From NCBI GenBank assembly GCA_964195945.1, contig CAXMRC010000043.1, positions 34,822-98,821 on the forward strand: a DNA stretch of 64,000 bases. The letters are read 5' to 3'. The notes under the pieces were generated by a model that worked only from the letters and a program-made list of their open reading frames with translations, searched no databases and was not told the DNA's origin. Within the stretch, counting starts at the first letter, position 1. Every line of letters starts with the position of its first letter. Both the position numbers and the translations under genes were made by a program. Shown in pieces: positions 1 to 7,155 of this stretch. This DNA comes from JAAETI01 sp964195945. GTDB lineage: Bacteria; Actinomycetota; Acidimicrobiia; Spongiisociales; UBA5794.

Positions 1-270
1 CAGCAGGTATGCAACTTCTAGGAACGAACAGTTGTTGGCCAAGTCTTCGATCGGATAGCCACGATGCGTCAGCAGTCCTGCACCGCCATCTACATATGTA
101 ATGGAGGAACGCGTCGATGCGGTGTTCGCAAAACCAGGGTCGTATGTGACGATTCCGTGGGTAGGACGCAGCTTCGAGATGTTGAGGCCATCGTTACCTA
201 CGTTGGCCAGGACCCCGGGGAGTTCAAGCGAATTCTCGCCGATTTGTAACGTTGCGCCTCGCTCGTCCAT
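1..270 (-). CDS. gltA: Citrate synthase, N-terminal 90 residues (cut by window edge)
   Basis: Citrate synthase condenses oxaloacetate and acetyl-CoA at the entry of the TCA cycle in the cytoplasm. Reading the minus strand from ATG at 270 gives 90 uninterrupted codons to the window edge. Residues about 39-54 read GIVTYDPGFANTASTR, and the downstream stretch has YVDGGAGLL, HRGYPIEDLA and SFLEVAYLL. These are the conserved N-terminal blocks of bacterial type citrate synthases, where 'ITYIDG...RGYPIE.LA' is diagnostic. The catalytic His and Asp residues lie beyond the edge. A weak purine-rich stretch precedes the ATG, and a TAGAAT box on the minus strand at 313-318 is a plausible -10 element. The gene is divergent from pgsA. 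The family is confident. 2-Methylcitrate synthase cannot be excluded from the N-terminus alone. Confidence 0.88.
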   Translation of the reverse strand, partial: MDERGATLQIGENSLELPGVLANVGNDGLNISKLRPTHGIVTYDPGFANTASTRSSITYVDGGAGLLTHRGYPIEDLANNCSFLEVAYLL

Positions 271-312
271 ACTTTTTCCACAGCCTTTCCAATTGAGTCC
301 GTCTGGCTGCGG

Positions 313-337
313 ATTCTAGCCCGGAGAACAGATGTTC
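313..337. promoter_or_regulatory. Divergent gltA/pgsA promoter region with a GAAC-N4-GTTC palindrome
   Basis: The 107-base gap between gltA (minus) and pgsA (plus) holds a minus-strand TAGAAT (313-318) suited as a -10 for gltA. It also holds a perfect palindrome GAACAGATGTTC at 326-337, the same 4-N4-4 form as actinobacterial LexA boxes. No convincing -35 was seen. About one such palindrome is expected by chance in 64 kb, so the assignment is tentative. Confidence 0.3.
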
Positions 338-377
338 AGTTTGTCGTGGTAGCTTTCGTGTCCGGAAGGAGACCACC

Positions 378-974
378 GTGCTCGATCTGAGGGGTAGGAG
401 TCGGTTAGCGCCGATTCTGGACCCGATCGCAGTTGGCCTGTCAAAGGCCAGGCTGACACCCACCATGATCACGATGCTCGGATTGCTCGTGACTCTCGTT
501 GGCGCGTCGCTTATAGCGGTTGATCGCTATGCACTCGGTGGCTTCGTCGCTGGTGTCGGCGTCGCTCTCGATGCTCTCGATGGGCCTCTTGCGAGACATC
601 AAGGTACTGCCTCGATCCGTGGCGCGTTTATCGACACGATGGCTGACCGCTTTGGCGAGGTCGCGCTGTGGACCGGTCTCACCTTTAGCCTGCGCTCTGA
701 TGAGACGGGCCTGATGCTGTGCATCCTTGCCCTGGCCTTCTCGATGCTGACCCCATACGTGCGCTCCAAAGCGGAGAGTTGGGGCGCCGAGGGTCGCGGT
801 GGCTGGATGGGACGCGCCGAACGGATGATTCTGATGCTCGTCGGCCTGATGCTGGCCGGGTGGGGGCTCAACGTCCTTCACTACATGCTTTGGATTTTCG
901 TGGTGCTGTCAGGCCTCACCGTGGCGCAACGCATTCGGCGCACCTGGCACCAGCTGGGTGAGGACGCCCAGTGA
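378..974 (+). CDS. pgsA: CDP-alcohol phosphatidyltransferase, likely phosphatidylinositol phosphate synthase
   Basis: A membrane enzyme that transfers a phosphatidyl group from CDP-diacylglycerol to an alcohol. In actinobacteria the copy in this position uses inositol 3-phosphate and makes phosphatidylinositol phosphate, the base of the PIM lipids. The 198-residue protein has the family signature D-x2-DG-x2-AR-x8-G-x3-D-x3-D at about residues 66-88 (DALDGPLAR, then GAFIDTMAD), followed by several hydrophobic helices. GTG at 378 is preceded by AAGGAGA (about 367-373). The next two genes are PatA-like and PimA, the same trio as in mycobacteria, and this is the basis for preferring PIP synthase over PGP synthase. 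The substrate is inferred from context. Confidence 0.85.
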   Translation: MLDLRGRSRLAPILDPIAVGLSKARLTPTMITMLGLLVTLVGASLIAVDRYALGGFVAGVGVALDALDGPLARHQGTASIRGAFIDTMADRFGEVALWTGLTFSLRSDETGLMLCILALAFSMLTPYVRSKAESWGAEGRGGWMGRAERMILMLVGLMLAGWGLNVLHYMLWIFVVLSGLTVAQRIRRTWHQLGEDAQ

Positions 975-1869
975 CTCCAGGGTGAAAGATCGGCTCGGCT
1001 TTCTCGTCTACAGATTCTTTATAGGGGTACTTGGTGTGCTCCCAGAAGGGGTCATGTATCGGACGGGTGAGGGGCTCGGTCGTCTCGTCTGGTATATCGC
1101 ACCGAAGAGACGGCGGCTGGTGCAGCGCCATCTAAGGCGAATCCTCGGACCTGACGTACCGGTCAAACAGAAGTCAAAGAAGATGTTTGGAAGCTACGGG
1201 CGTTACTGGGCAGAAGTCTTCTGGCTCCGCCCCAAACGCAAACCCGGTCTCGTTGCCGACTCGACTGTTGTCAACCAGCAAGCACTCCACGATGCGTTCG
1301 GGCAAGGCAACGGTCTGCTGCTGATCCTGCCCCACATGGGTAACTGGGAGATCGCAGGAGCTGTCGCCGAATCGCTGGGGATGCCGGCGCTGTCGGCCGC
1401 CGAGAACCTGCCCAACCCGCTTATCACCGACTGGTTCGTCAACATACGTGCCATGGTCGGTATCGACATCGTGTTGACCGGTAGAGGCATGCGCGCCACC
1501 GGGGCGCTGATGCAACGCCTCAAGGCGGGCAAAACGGTCGCTCTCCTCGCAGATCGTGATGTCACGGGACGCGGGGTGCCTGTGATGTTCTTCGGTGAGG
1601 AGACGACGATGCCACCGGGGCCGGTCGCTCTGGCGCTGCGCAGTGGGGCGCCGCTTATCGTTGTCGGCTCGTATTTCAAAGATGGCCGCGGCCACAAGTA
1701 CGTTGTATCGGATCCGCTCGACTTGCCAGAGACCGGTACAAAAGAGGAGCGCATCGCCGCGGGAGTCCAACTCCTCGCAACGGCGCTCGAGGAGAAGATT
1801 CGGCTTGCCCCCGAAGATTGGCATCTCTTTGTTCCAAACTGGCCGTCGGACCGGGAGGAATCGGAGTGA
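958..1869 (+). CDS. Lysophospholipid-type acyltransferase, PatA-like (PIM acyltransferase)
   Basis: Member of the LpxL/HtrB/PatA acyltransferase family. PatA acylates the mannose of phosphatidylinositol mannosides at the cytoplasmic face of the membrane. The signature HMGNWE (an H-x4-E form of the HX4D/E catalytic dyad) lies near residue 124. A second conserved region LLADRDVTGRGVPVMFFG follows, and the length (303 residues) fits the family. The start is uncertain: GTG at 958 overlaps pgsA by 17 bases, while an in-frame GTG at 982 (VKDRLGFLVYRFF) begins closer to the family N-terminus. The gene lies between PIP synthase and pimA, as in Mycobacterium. The family is certain, and the precise acceptor is inferred from context. 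Confidence 0.82.
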   Translation: MRTPSDSRVKDRLGFLVYRFFIGVLGVLPEGVMYRTGEGLGRLVWYIAPKRRRLVQRHLRRILGPDVPVKQKSKKMFGSYGRYWAEVFWLRPKRKPGLVADSTVVNQQALHDAFGQGNGLLLILPHMGNWEIAGAVAESLGMPALSAAENLPNPLITDWFVNIRAMVGIDIVLTGRGMRATGALMQRLKAGKTVALLADRDVTGRGVPVMFFGEETTMPPGPVALALRSGAPLIVVGSYFKDGRGHKYVVSDPLDLPETGTKEERIAAGVQLLATALEEKIRLAPEDWHLFVPNWPSDREESE

Positions 1870-2921
1870 GAATCGGATTGGTGTGCCCATACGACATGGG
1901 TGCGTTTGGCGGTGTACAGGATCAGGTGCTGCGGCTCTCGAGTTGGCTGACAGATGCCGGGCACGACCCGATCGTGATCGCTCCCGGCAGTAGCGAGGTC
2001 GCGGGGTTTGTCTCAGCAGGGCCGGTTACGGTGGTGCCGGCGAACGGGGCAACGACACCGATCGCTCTCTCTAAGAGGGCCGCCAAGAACGTGCTCGAAG
2101 CGCTGGATTCTGTGGACGTTGCCCACATTCACGAACCGCTGATGCCGCTGGTGTCGCTGGTGGCGCTGCGCAAAGCGCCTGTCCCATTGGTCGGCACCTT
2201 CCACGCCGATACCTCCAGAGCCGCGGAGTGGGTCTACAAACTTGGCAAACCGCTCACCGCACGCTGGTTCCGGCGCCTTGCTGTGATCACCGCGGTTAGT
2301 CCGATCGCGGCGAGGGTGGTCGACGACACCGGTCGGGTGCGGATCATCCCCAACGGAGTTGACGTCGAGCAATATGCGCCGGGGAAGAAACAACCTGGCT
2401 CAGTCGTGTTCCTGGGGCGCAACGACGAACGCAAGGGGCTGCCCGTCCTTCTTGCGGCATGGCCCAGAATCCGGAGGTCGCATCCGCACGCACAACTAAC
2501 CGTTGTCGGTGCCGACCAACCTGATGCCGCCATCCCCGGAGTGCGATTCGTCGGCCGTGTTTCAGAAGAGGCAAAACGGAGTCACCTCAGCGAAGCCAGC
2601 GTCTACTGCGCCCCGAACCTGAGCGGCGAAAGCTTTGGGATCGTGGTCGTGGAGGGCATGGCTGCTGGATGTGCGGTGGTCGCCAGCGGGTTACCCGCCT
2701 TTGTCAGGGTGGCGGGTAACGCCGCTCGATTCGTTGCCCCCGGCGATGCCGACGGTCTTGCGAGCGAGATCACCAGCTTGCTCGACGACGACGATACGGT
2801 TCGTACGTTGGGTGCGATCGCTGTGGAGCGTGCACAACAGTTCAGCGGCAAGATTGTCGCCGCCGCCTATATCGATGCTTACGAAGAAGCGCTGGCTGCC
2901 AACGGCAGGATGACGCGATGA
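1866..2921 (+). CDS. pimA: Phosphatidylinositol alpha-mannosyltransferase (GT4)
   Basis: PimA transfers mannose from GDP-mannose to phosphatidylinositol, the first step of PIM synthesis, at the cytoplasmic membrane. The protein is 351 residues. Its N-terminus reads RIGLVCPYDMGAFGGVQDQV, with the GGV loop of GT4 enzymes. The C-terminal half has PNGVDVEQY, GRNDERKGL and the GT4 EX7E motif in GESFGIVVVEGMAAG. The start is GTG at 1866, overlapping the previous stop as GTGA, with GGGAGGA just upstream. A longer in-frame ATG at 1818 lies inside the acyltransferase gene and has no homology support. The trio PIP synthase, acyltransferase and mannosyltransferase forms a lipid operon. Confidence 0.88.
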   Translation: MRIGLVCPYDMGAFGGVQDQVLRLSSWLTDAGHDPIVIAPGSSEVAGFVSAGPVTVVPANGATTPIALSKRAAKNVLEALDSVDVAHIHEPLMPLVSLVALRKAPVPLVGTFHADTSRAAEWVYKLGKPLTARWFRRLAVITAVSPIAARVVDDTGRVRIIPNGVDVEQYAPGKKQPGSVVFLGRNDERKGLPVLLAAWPRIRRSHPHAQLTVVGADQPDAAIPGVRFVGRVSEEAKRSHLSEASVYCAPNLSGESFGIVVVEGMAAGCAVVASGLPAFVRVAGNAARFVAPGDADGLASEITSLLDDDDTVRTLGAIAVERAQQFSGKIVAAAYIDAYEEALAANGRMTR

Positions 2922-3694
2922 GCTACACCAATCTGCATGTGACCGTTGCCGATGGTCGAGCCAGAATCGTTCTTGATCGGCCAGAGCGTCGCAATGCGAT
3001 GAGCCTTGCGCTCCTCAGCGAACTTGAAGACGCAATCGAGGAAATCGGATCCGATCCATCTATCCGGGCGATCATCCTCGAAGGGGAGGGGCAGGTCTTT
3101 TCATCCGGTCATGACCTTGGCGAGATGATCGACAGGGAACCCGAGTTCTACGACCAGCTCTTTGCGACCTGTACAAACGTGATGTTGAGGTTTCAGAGCG
3201 TCCCGCAGCCGGTAATCGCAAAGGTACACGGTATGGCAACCGCAGCCGGCTGCCAACTGGTCGCGGCATGCGACCTGGCTGTCGCAAGCGAAGAGTGCCG
3301 ATTTGCCACACCAGGGGTGACGATCGGCCTGTTCTGCTCGACTCCGATGGTGCCAATTTCACGGGCGATCGGACGCAAGCGGGCATTGGAGATGTTATTG
3401 ACCGGCGACCCTATCGATGCCACTACCGCTCGGAATTGGGGCCTCGTCAACAGGGTCGTCCCCATTGACGATCTCGAGGAAGAGACCGTCGCGCTTGCGG
3501 AACGGATCGCCAGGTTTAGCGGAGACATCGTCGCTATCGGCAAAGCTGCGTTCTACAAGCAGATCGACGAACGGCAGGCCGACGCCTATGCCCTCGCCGA
3601 GCCGATCATGAGCCAGAACGCCCAACACGACGATGCCCAGGAAGGCATGGGGGCGTTTCTCGAGAAGAGACCGCCCGTCTGGAAAGACCAATAA
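2918..3694 (+). CDS. Enoyl-CoA hydratase/isomerase family protein, ECHDC3-like, catalytic glutamates absent
   Basis: A 258-residue crotonase-fold protein starting at ATG 2918, overlapping the pimA stop as ATGA. The oxyanion-hole regions are present (FSSGHDLGEM; HGMATAAGCQLVAACD). The two glutamates that hydrate enoyl-CoA in canonical enzymes are replaced: Gln in AAGCQLVAACD and Gly in FATPGVTIGLFCSTP. The text around these sites closely resembles the animal protein ECHDC3, a family with no settled enzymatic activity, and the C-terminus (FLEKRPPVWKDQ) also matches it. The substrate is unknown. It may act as an isomerase or thioesterase-like CoA enzyme, or be non-catalytic. It is probably cotranscribed with the PIM genes, though no functional link is evident. 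Confidence 0.8.
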   Translation: MSYTNLHVTVADGRARIVLDRPERRNAMSLALLSELEDAIEEIGSDPSIRAIILEGEGQVFSSGHDLGEMIDREPEFYDQLFATCTNVMLRFQSVPQPVIAKVHGMATAAGCQLVAACDLAVASEECRFATPGVTIGLFCSTPMVPISRAIGRKRALEMLLTGDPIDATTARNWGLVNRVVPIDDLEEETVALAERIARFSGDIVAIGKAAFYKQIDERQADAYALAEPIMSQNAQHDDAQEGMGAFLEKRPPVWKDQ

Positions 3695-3746
3695 GCCGCC
3701 ACGGACCAGGTCGGGAACCGCTGCCGCCGGGGTCATCGACGACCGG

Positions 3747-3752
3747 TACACT
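3747..3752 (+). promoter_or_regulatory. Possible -10 box for pdxST
   Basis: TACACT lies 32 bases upstream of pdxS in a 90-base gap. It would give a leader of about 26 bases carrying the AGGAG at about 3773-3777. No clear -35 is visible. Confidence 0.3.
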
Positions 3753-3784
3753 TGGTTTGTTGAGAACATAATGAGGAGTTTGAG

Positions 3785-4678
3785 ATGAATACGTCATCGT
3801 CTGAACGAGGCACAGATCTCGTCAAGAGAGGTCTGGCTGAGATGCTCAAAGGTGGCGTCATCATGGACGTCGTCAACGTGGAGCAGGCTCGGATTGCCGA
3901 AGAGGCCGGCGCGGTCGCAGTGATGGCGCTGGAACGGGTTCCCGCCGACATTCGGGCTCACGGCGGGGTTGCTCGCATGGCAGACCCATCAATCGTCGAG
4001 CAGATAGTCGAAGCTGTATCGATCCCGGTGATGGCGAAGTCGCGCATCGGCCATTTTGTAGAGGCCCAGGTCCTCGAGTCCCTTGGCGTCGACTATATCG
4101 ACGAGTCCGAGGTGCTGTCTCCGGTCGATGACAACCACATCGACAAGTGGAACTTCACCGTGCCGTTTGTGTGCGGGGCGAAAGATCTCGGAGAGGCACT
4201 CCGCCGCATCGGTGAAGGGGCTGCCATGATCCGCACCAAGGGCGAGCCTGGAACGGGCAACGTCATCGAAGCGGTCAAGCACATGCGGATGATGAACAGG
4301 CAGATTCGTCGTCTCACCGTCCTTGACGATAACGAAGTGATGGCGGCCGCTAAGGAACTCATGGCCCCGTACACGTTGGTCAAGGAGATTGCCAAAACTG
4401 GCAAGCTTCCCGTGGTCAACTTTGCCGCCGGTGGGATTGCGACACCTGCTGATGCCGCGCTCATGATGCAACTCGGTTGTGACGGTGTCTTTGTGGGATC
4501 CGGGGTCTTCAAGTCTGGAGACCCGAGCGTGCGGGCTCGTGCGATTGTGGAAGCAACCACCTTCTACAAAGACGCATCCAAGATTGCCAAGGTGTCCCGC
4601 AACCTGGGCGAAGCAATGGTCGGGATCAACATCGACACGCTGAAGCCTGAAGAGCGGATGCAAGACCGGGGCCTTTAG
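3785..4678 (+). CDS. pdxS: Pyridoxal 5'-phosphate synthase lyase subunit PdxS
   Basis: PdxS builds PLP from ribose 5-phosphate, glyceraldehyde 3-phosphate and ammonia channelled from PdxT, as a cytoplasmic dodecamer. The 297-residue protein is highly conserved. Asp in GGVIMDVVN (about residue 28) and the two Schiff-base lysines in VMAKSRIGH (K85) and RTKGEPGTGN (K152) are all present. The start ATG 3785 follows a good Shine-Dalgarno AGGAG. pdxT follows after 33 bases, giving the full deoxyxylulose-independent B6 pathway in one operon. Confidence 0.96.
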   Translation: MNTSSSERGTDLVKRGLAEMLKGGVIMDVVNVEQARIAEEAGAVAVMALERVPADIRAHGGVARMADPSIVEQIVEAVSIPVMAKSRIGHFVEAQVLESLGVDYIDESEVLSPVDDNHIDKWNFTVPFVCGAKDLGEALRRIGEGAAMIRTKGEPGTGNVIEAVKHMRMMNRQIRRLTVLDDNEVMAAAKELMAPYTLVKEIAKTGKLPVVNFAAGGIATPADAALMMQLGCDGVFVGSGVFKSGDPSVRARAIVEATTFYKDASKIAKVSRNLGEAMVGINIDTLKPEERMQDRGL

Positions 4679-4711
4679 GTCTGGATCCGTACGAAAGAGG
4701 ATGGTTAGAAA

Positions 4712-5290
4712 ATGACGGTTGGTGCGCTCGCGCTCCAAGGAGACTTCAGAGAGCACCTCGCGATGGTGCGCCAGCTGGGCGTGAAAGGTGTCGAGGTAAG
4801 GACCCCCGAGGAGCTCGACGCCATCGACGCTTTGATCATTCCTGGTGGGGAATCGACTGCGATTGGCAGGTTGGCGACCATCTACGGTCTCATTGAGCCA
4901 TTACGGCAGCGGATAAATGACGGTATGCCGGTTCTGGGGACTTGCGCCGGGATGATATTCCTTGCGTCCGCGACAAAACGCTATGAACAACCGCAGTTGG
5001 GAGTTCTCGACGTGGTTGTCGAGAGAAACGCCTTTGGGCGCCAGGTGGATTCGTTTGAAGCGGCTCTCGATGTACAAGGGCTTGCCATGCCGGTGCATGC
5101 GGTGTTCATCCGAGCACCGTGGATCCACAAGGTGGGCGCCGAGGTGGATGTTCTTGCGTCCGTTCTCGAGCCGGAGTCGGGTGAGGAGCACCCTGTATTT
5201 GTCCGCCAGGGACGTATCCTGGCAACATCTTTTCACCCTGAACTGACTAATGACACGCGAATACACGAGTTGCTGATGGAGGTGGGCTGA
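4712..5290 (+). CDS. pdxT: Pyridoxal 5'-phosphate synthase glutaminase subunit PdxT
   Basis: Class I glutamine amidotransferase that hydrolyses glutamine and delivers ammonia to PdxS. The protein has 192 residues, beginning with GALALQGDFREHL. PGGESTAIG forms the oxyanion region. The triad is visible as Cys78 in GTCAGM and His175 and Glu177 in SFHPEL. ATG 4712 is preceded by AAAGAGGA. yebC begins immediately after the stop codon, so the two are likely cotranscribed. HisH and PuuD-type amidotransferases are excluded by the N-terminal block and the pdxS neighbour. Confidence 0.95.
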   Translation: MTVGALALQGDFREHLAMVRQLGVKGVEVRTPEELDAIDALIIPGGESTAIGRLATIYGLIEPLRQRINDGMPVLGTCAGMIFLASATKRYEQPQLGVLDVVVERNAFGRQVDSFEAALDVQGLAMPVHAVFIRAPWIHKVGAEVDVLASVLEPESGEEHPVFVRQGRILATSFHPELTNDTRIHELLMEVG

Positions 5291-6028
5291 ATGGCCGGGC
5301 ATTCCAAGTGGGCGAATATCAAGCACCGCAAGGGGCGACAGGACGAAAAACGCGGCAAACTCTTTGCCAAGCTGATTCGCTCCGTCGAGGCAGCAGCTCG
5401 CCAGGGCGGTGGCGATACCAGCGCCAACGCGACGCTGGCCACCGCGATACAGAAGGCGAAGGACAATTCGGTTCCAAAGGACAATATCGAGCGGGCCGTC
5501 GCCCGTGGGTCCGGTGCCGATGATGGGGTCGTCTATGACGAGGTCTGGTACGAGGGGTACGCCCCCGGCGGGGTTGCCCTTTATGTTCAGATCCTCACCG
5601 ACAACCGGAACCGTGCTGCTTCGGATGTGCGCTCCGCATTCAGCAAAAACAATGGAAGCCTTGGCGAACCTGGTTCTGTTGGCTATCTCTTCGAACAGAA
5701 GGGTTACCTACTAGCTCGTGGGGATGAAGACACCGTGATGATGGCGGCCCTTGAAGGTGGCGCCGACGATGTCAATCCAAGCGACGATGTTTGGGAGATT
5801 CTCTGTGCTCCAGGTGATCTAGGCGCGGTGCGCACGGCTCTCGAAGATGCCGATGTGGCTGTCGAGCAGGCGGAAGTCACTCAAATGCCCTCGGTGTCGG
5901 TGGCCGTCGACGATGTGGGTGCCACCAAAGTGCTGCGCCTCGTCGATGCTCTGGAAGACCTCGATGATGTTCAGGCGGTATTTGGCAACTTCGATATACC
6001 TGACGAGGTTCTCGACTCGCTGGGGTAG
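5291..6028 (+). CDS. yebC: YebC/PmpR family protein (TACO1 family)
   Basis: A 245-residue conserved protein whose family has been described both as a transcriptional regulator and as a factor relieving ribosome stalling at polyproline-type motifs. The N-terminus MAGHSKWANIKHRKGRQD is diagnostic, followed by LIRSVEAAARQGGGD and the conserved VPKDNIERA. The start abuts the pdxT stop with no gap. The position between pdxT and ruvC matches mycobacteria, where the cluster is also pdx-yebC-ruv. The molecular role here is not deducible from sequence alone. Confidence 0.94.
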   Translation: MAGHSKWANIKHRKGRQDEKRGKLFAKLIRSVEAAARQGGGDTSANATLATAIQKAKDNSVPKDNIERAVARGSGADDGVVYDEVWYEGYAPGGVALYVQILTDNRNRAASDVRSAFSKNNGSLGEPGSVGYLFEQKGYLLARGDEDTVMMAALEGGADDVNPSDDVWEILCAPGDLGAVRTALEDADVAVEQAEVTQMPSVSVAVDDVGATKVLRLVDALEDLDDVQAVFGNFDIPDEVLDSLG

Positions 6029-6048
6029 GGGAGCCGGAAGCAAGATGC

Positions 6049-6093
6049 TTGGCATCGGGCGACGCAGTATCTACTGTATGGGAACATATGTTC
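6049..6093 (+). promoter_or_regulatory. ruvCAB promoter with LexA-type SOS box over the start codon
   Basis: A -35 TTGGCA (6049-6054), a 17-base spacer and a -10 TACTGT (6072-6077) are followed by the perfect palindrome GAACATATGTTC (6082-6093). This has the GAAC-N4-GTTC form of actinobacterial and Bacillus LexA sites. The ATG of ruvC (6088-6090) lies inside the palindrome, so repressor would cover the transcription start and the first codons. SOS control of ruv genes is known from several bacteria. Confidence 0.7.
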
Positions 6094-6585
6094 GTACTTG
6101 GAATTGACCCCGGCCTTTCAACCCTTGGTTACGGGATCATCGAGAGCAGGGGTCACAACATCCGAGCTGTCGCTGCTGGCGCAGTCCGGACTGCACCCGG
6201 TCTCGATGTTGGGACAAGACTTGCCGAGCTCTACCGCGATCTCGATGACCTTGTCACCGAGCACCAGCCCGACGAGGCAGCCATCGAGCAGGTCTTCGTT
6301 AACCGAAATCTACAAACAGCAACCACGGTTGGCCGTGCTTCCGGGGTTGTGTTGCTTGTGCTGGCGCAGCACAACATCAAGGTCGCTGAATACACACCAT
6401 CGGCCGTAAAGAGCGCCTTGACCGGCTACGGCAACGCCGACAAAGCTCAAATGAAGAAGGTGGTCGCGATGCGATTGGGCCTGGACCAATTGCCAAGTCC
6501 AGCCGACGCCGCGGACGCGCTCGCCATTGCGCTGTGTCATGTTCAGGGTGCGTCAGTTCGCCGACTCGCCGAGCGTGCCCAGTGA
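6088..6585 (+). CDS. ruvC: Holliday junction resolvase RuvC
   Basis: RuvC cuts Holliday junctions symmetrically together with the RuvAB branch-migration motor. The 165-residue protein starts with MFVLGIDPGLSTLGYG. The four acidic active-site residues are at Asp7, Glu67 (in EAAIEQVFV), Asp140 and Asp143 (in PADAADALA), matching the spacing of the E. coli enzyme. ATG 6088 is chosen because family members begin a few residues before the first Asp; an upstream ATG at 6049 would add a non-conserved 13 residues and lies within the promoter. There is no Shine-Dalgarno sequence and the -10 is only 10 bases upstream, so the mRNA is probably almost leaderless. The stop overlaps the ruvA start. Confidence 0.94.
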   Translation: MFVLGIDPGLSTLGYGIIESRGHNIRAVAAGAVRTAPGLDVGTRLAELYRDLDDLVTEHQPDEAAIEQVFVNRNLQTATTVGRASGVVLLVLAQHNIKVAEYTPSAVKSALTGYGNADKAQMKKVVAMRLGLDQLPSPADAADALAIALCHVQGASVRRLAERAQ

Positions 6586-7154
6586 TTGGGAGATTGAGCG
6601 GCGGTGTCATTGAAAAAGGCTTGGACCGTGTACTGCTCGAGGTTGCGGGTGTGGGATACGACATTGCAGTCACCCCCAACACGCTGGCCGACCTACCTGG
6701 CACCGGACAACCAGCGGTGCTTCACACGCATCTTCATGTTCGTGAGGATGTTCTTGCCCTCTACGGCTTTGCTAGCGCGGACGAGCGCGATGTGTTCCAG
6801 ATCCTGATCGGAATCAGCGGAGTCGGCCCCAAACTGGCTTTGGCCGTCCTGGCGACCCTTGGCCCAGATCAGCTACGGACCGTTGTCGTGACCGAAGACG
6901 TTGCCGCTTTGACATCTGTGCCAGGGATTGGGCAACGCAGCGCCCAAAAGCTGCTTCTCGAATTGCGTCCGAAACTGGACGTGCCCGACACACCTCTGCA
7001 ACCAGGCAGTGTGCTGGCTCAAGTCCGTGAGGCGCTCGAAGGTCTCGGATATCAGGCCGCGGAAATCTCAGACGTCATGCGGAGCATTCCTACGGACATG
7101 TCCGTGGAAGACACGCTGCGGCAGGCTCTCCAGGAACTCGGAAGGCAGCGCTGA
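6582..7154 (+). CDS. ruvA: Holliday junction DNA helicase subunit RuvA
   Basis: RuvA binds four-way junctions as a tetramer and loads RuvB. The 190-residue protein starts VIGRLSGGVIEKGLDRVLLEVAGVGYDI, the expected domain I. Two helix-hairpin-helix motifs follow (GISGVGPKLALAVL and VPGIGQRSAQKLLLEL), then a C-terminal RuvB-binding domain. The start is GTG 6582 overlapping the ruvC stop as GTGA. The longer reading from 6534 lies inside ruvC and lacks homology. Second gene of the ruvCAB operon. Confidence 0.94.
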   Translation: MIGRLSGGVIEKGLDRVLLEVAGVGYDIAVTPNTLADLPGTGQPAVLHTHLHVREDVLALYGFASADERDVFQILIGISGVGPKLALAVLATLGPDQLRTVVVTEDVAALTSVPGIGQRSAQKLLLELRPKLDVPDTPLQPGSVLAQVREALEGLGYQAAEISDVMRSIPTDMSVEDTLRQALQELGRQR

Positions 7155-7155
7155 C

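Noticed and set aside
3989..4756. 255-codon ORF antisense to pdxS
   Set aside because: Shadow of the highly conserved pdxS frame.
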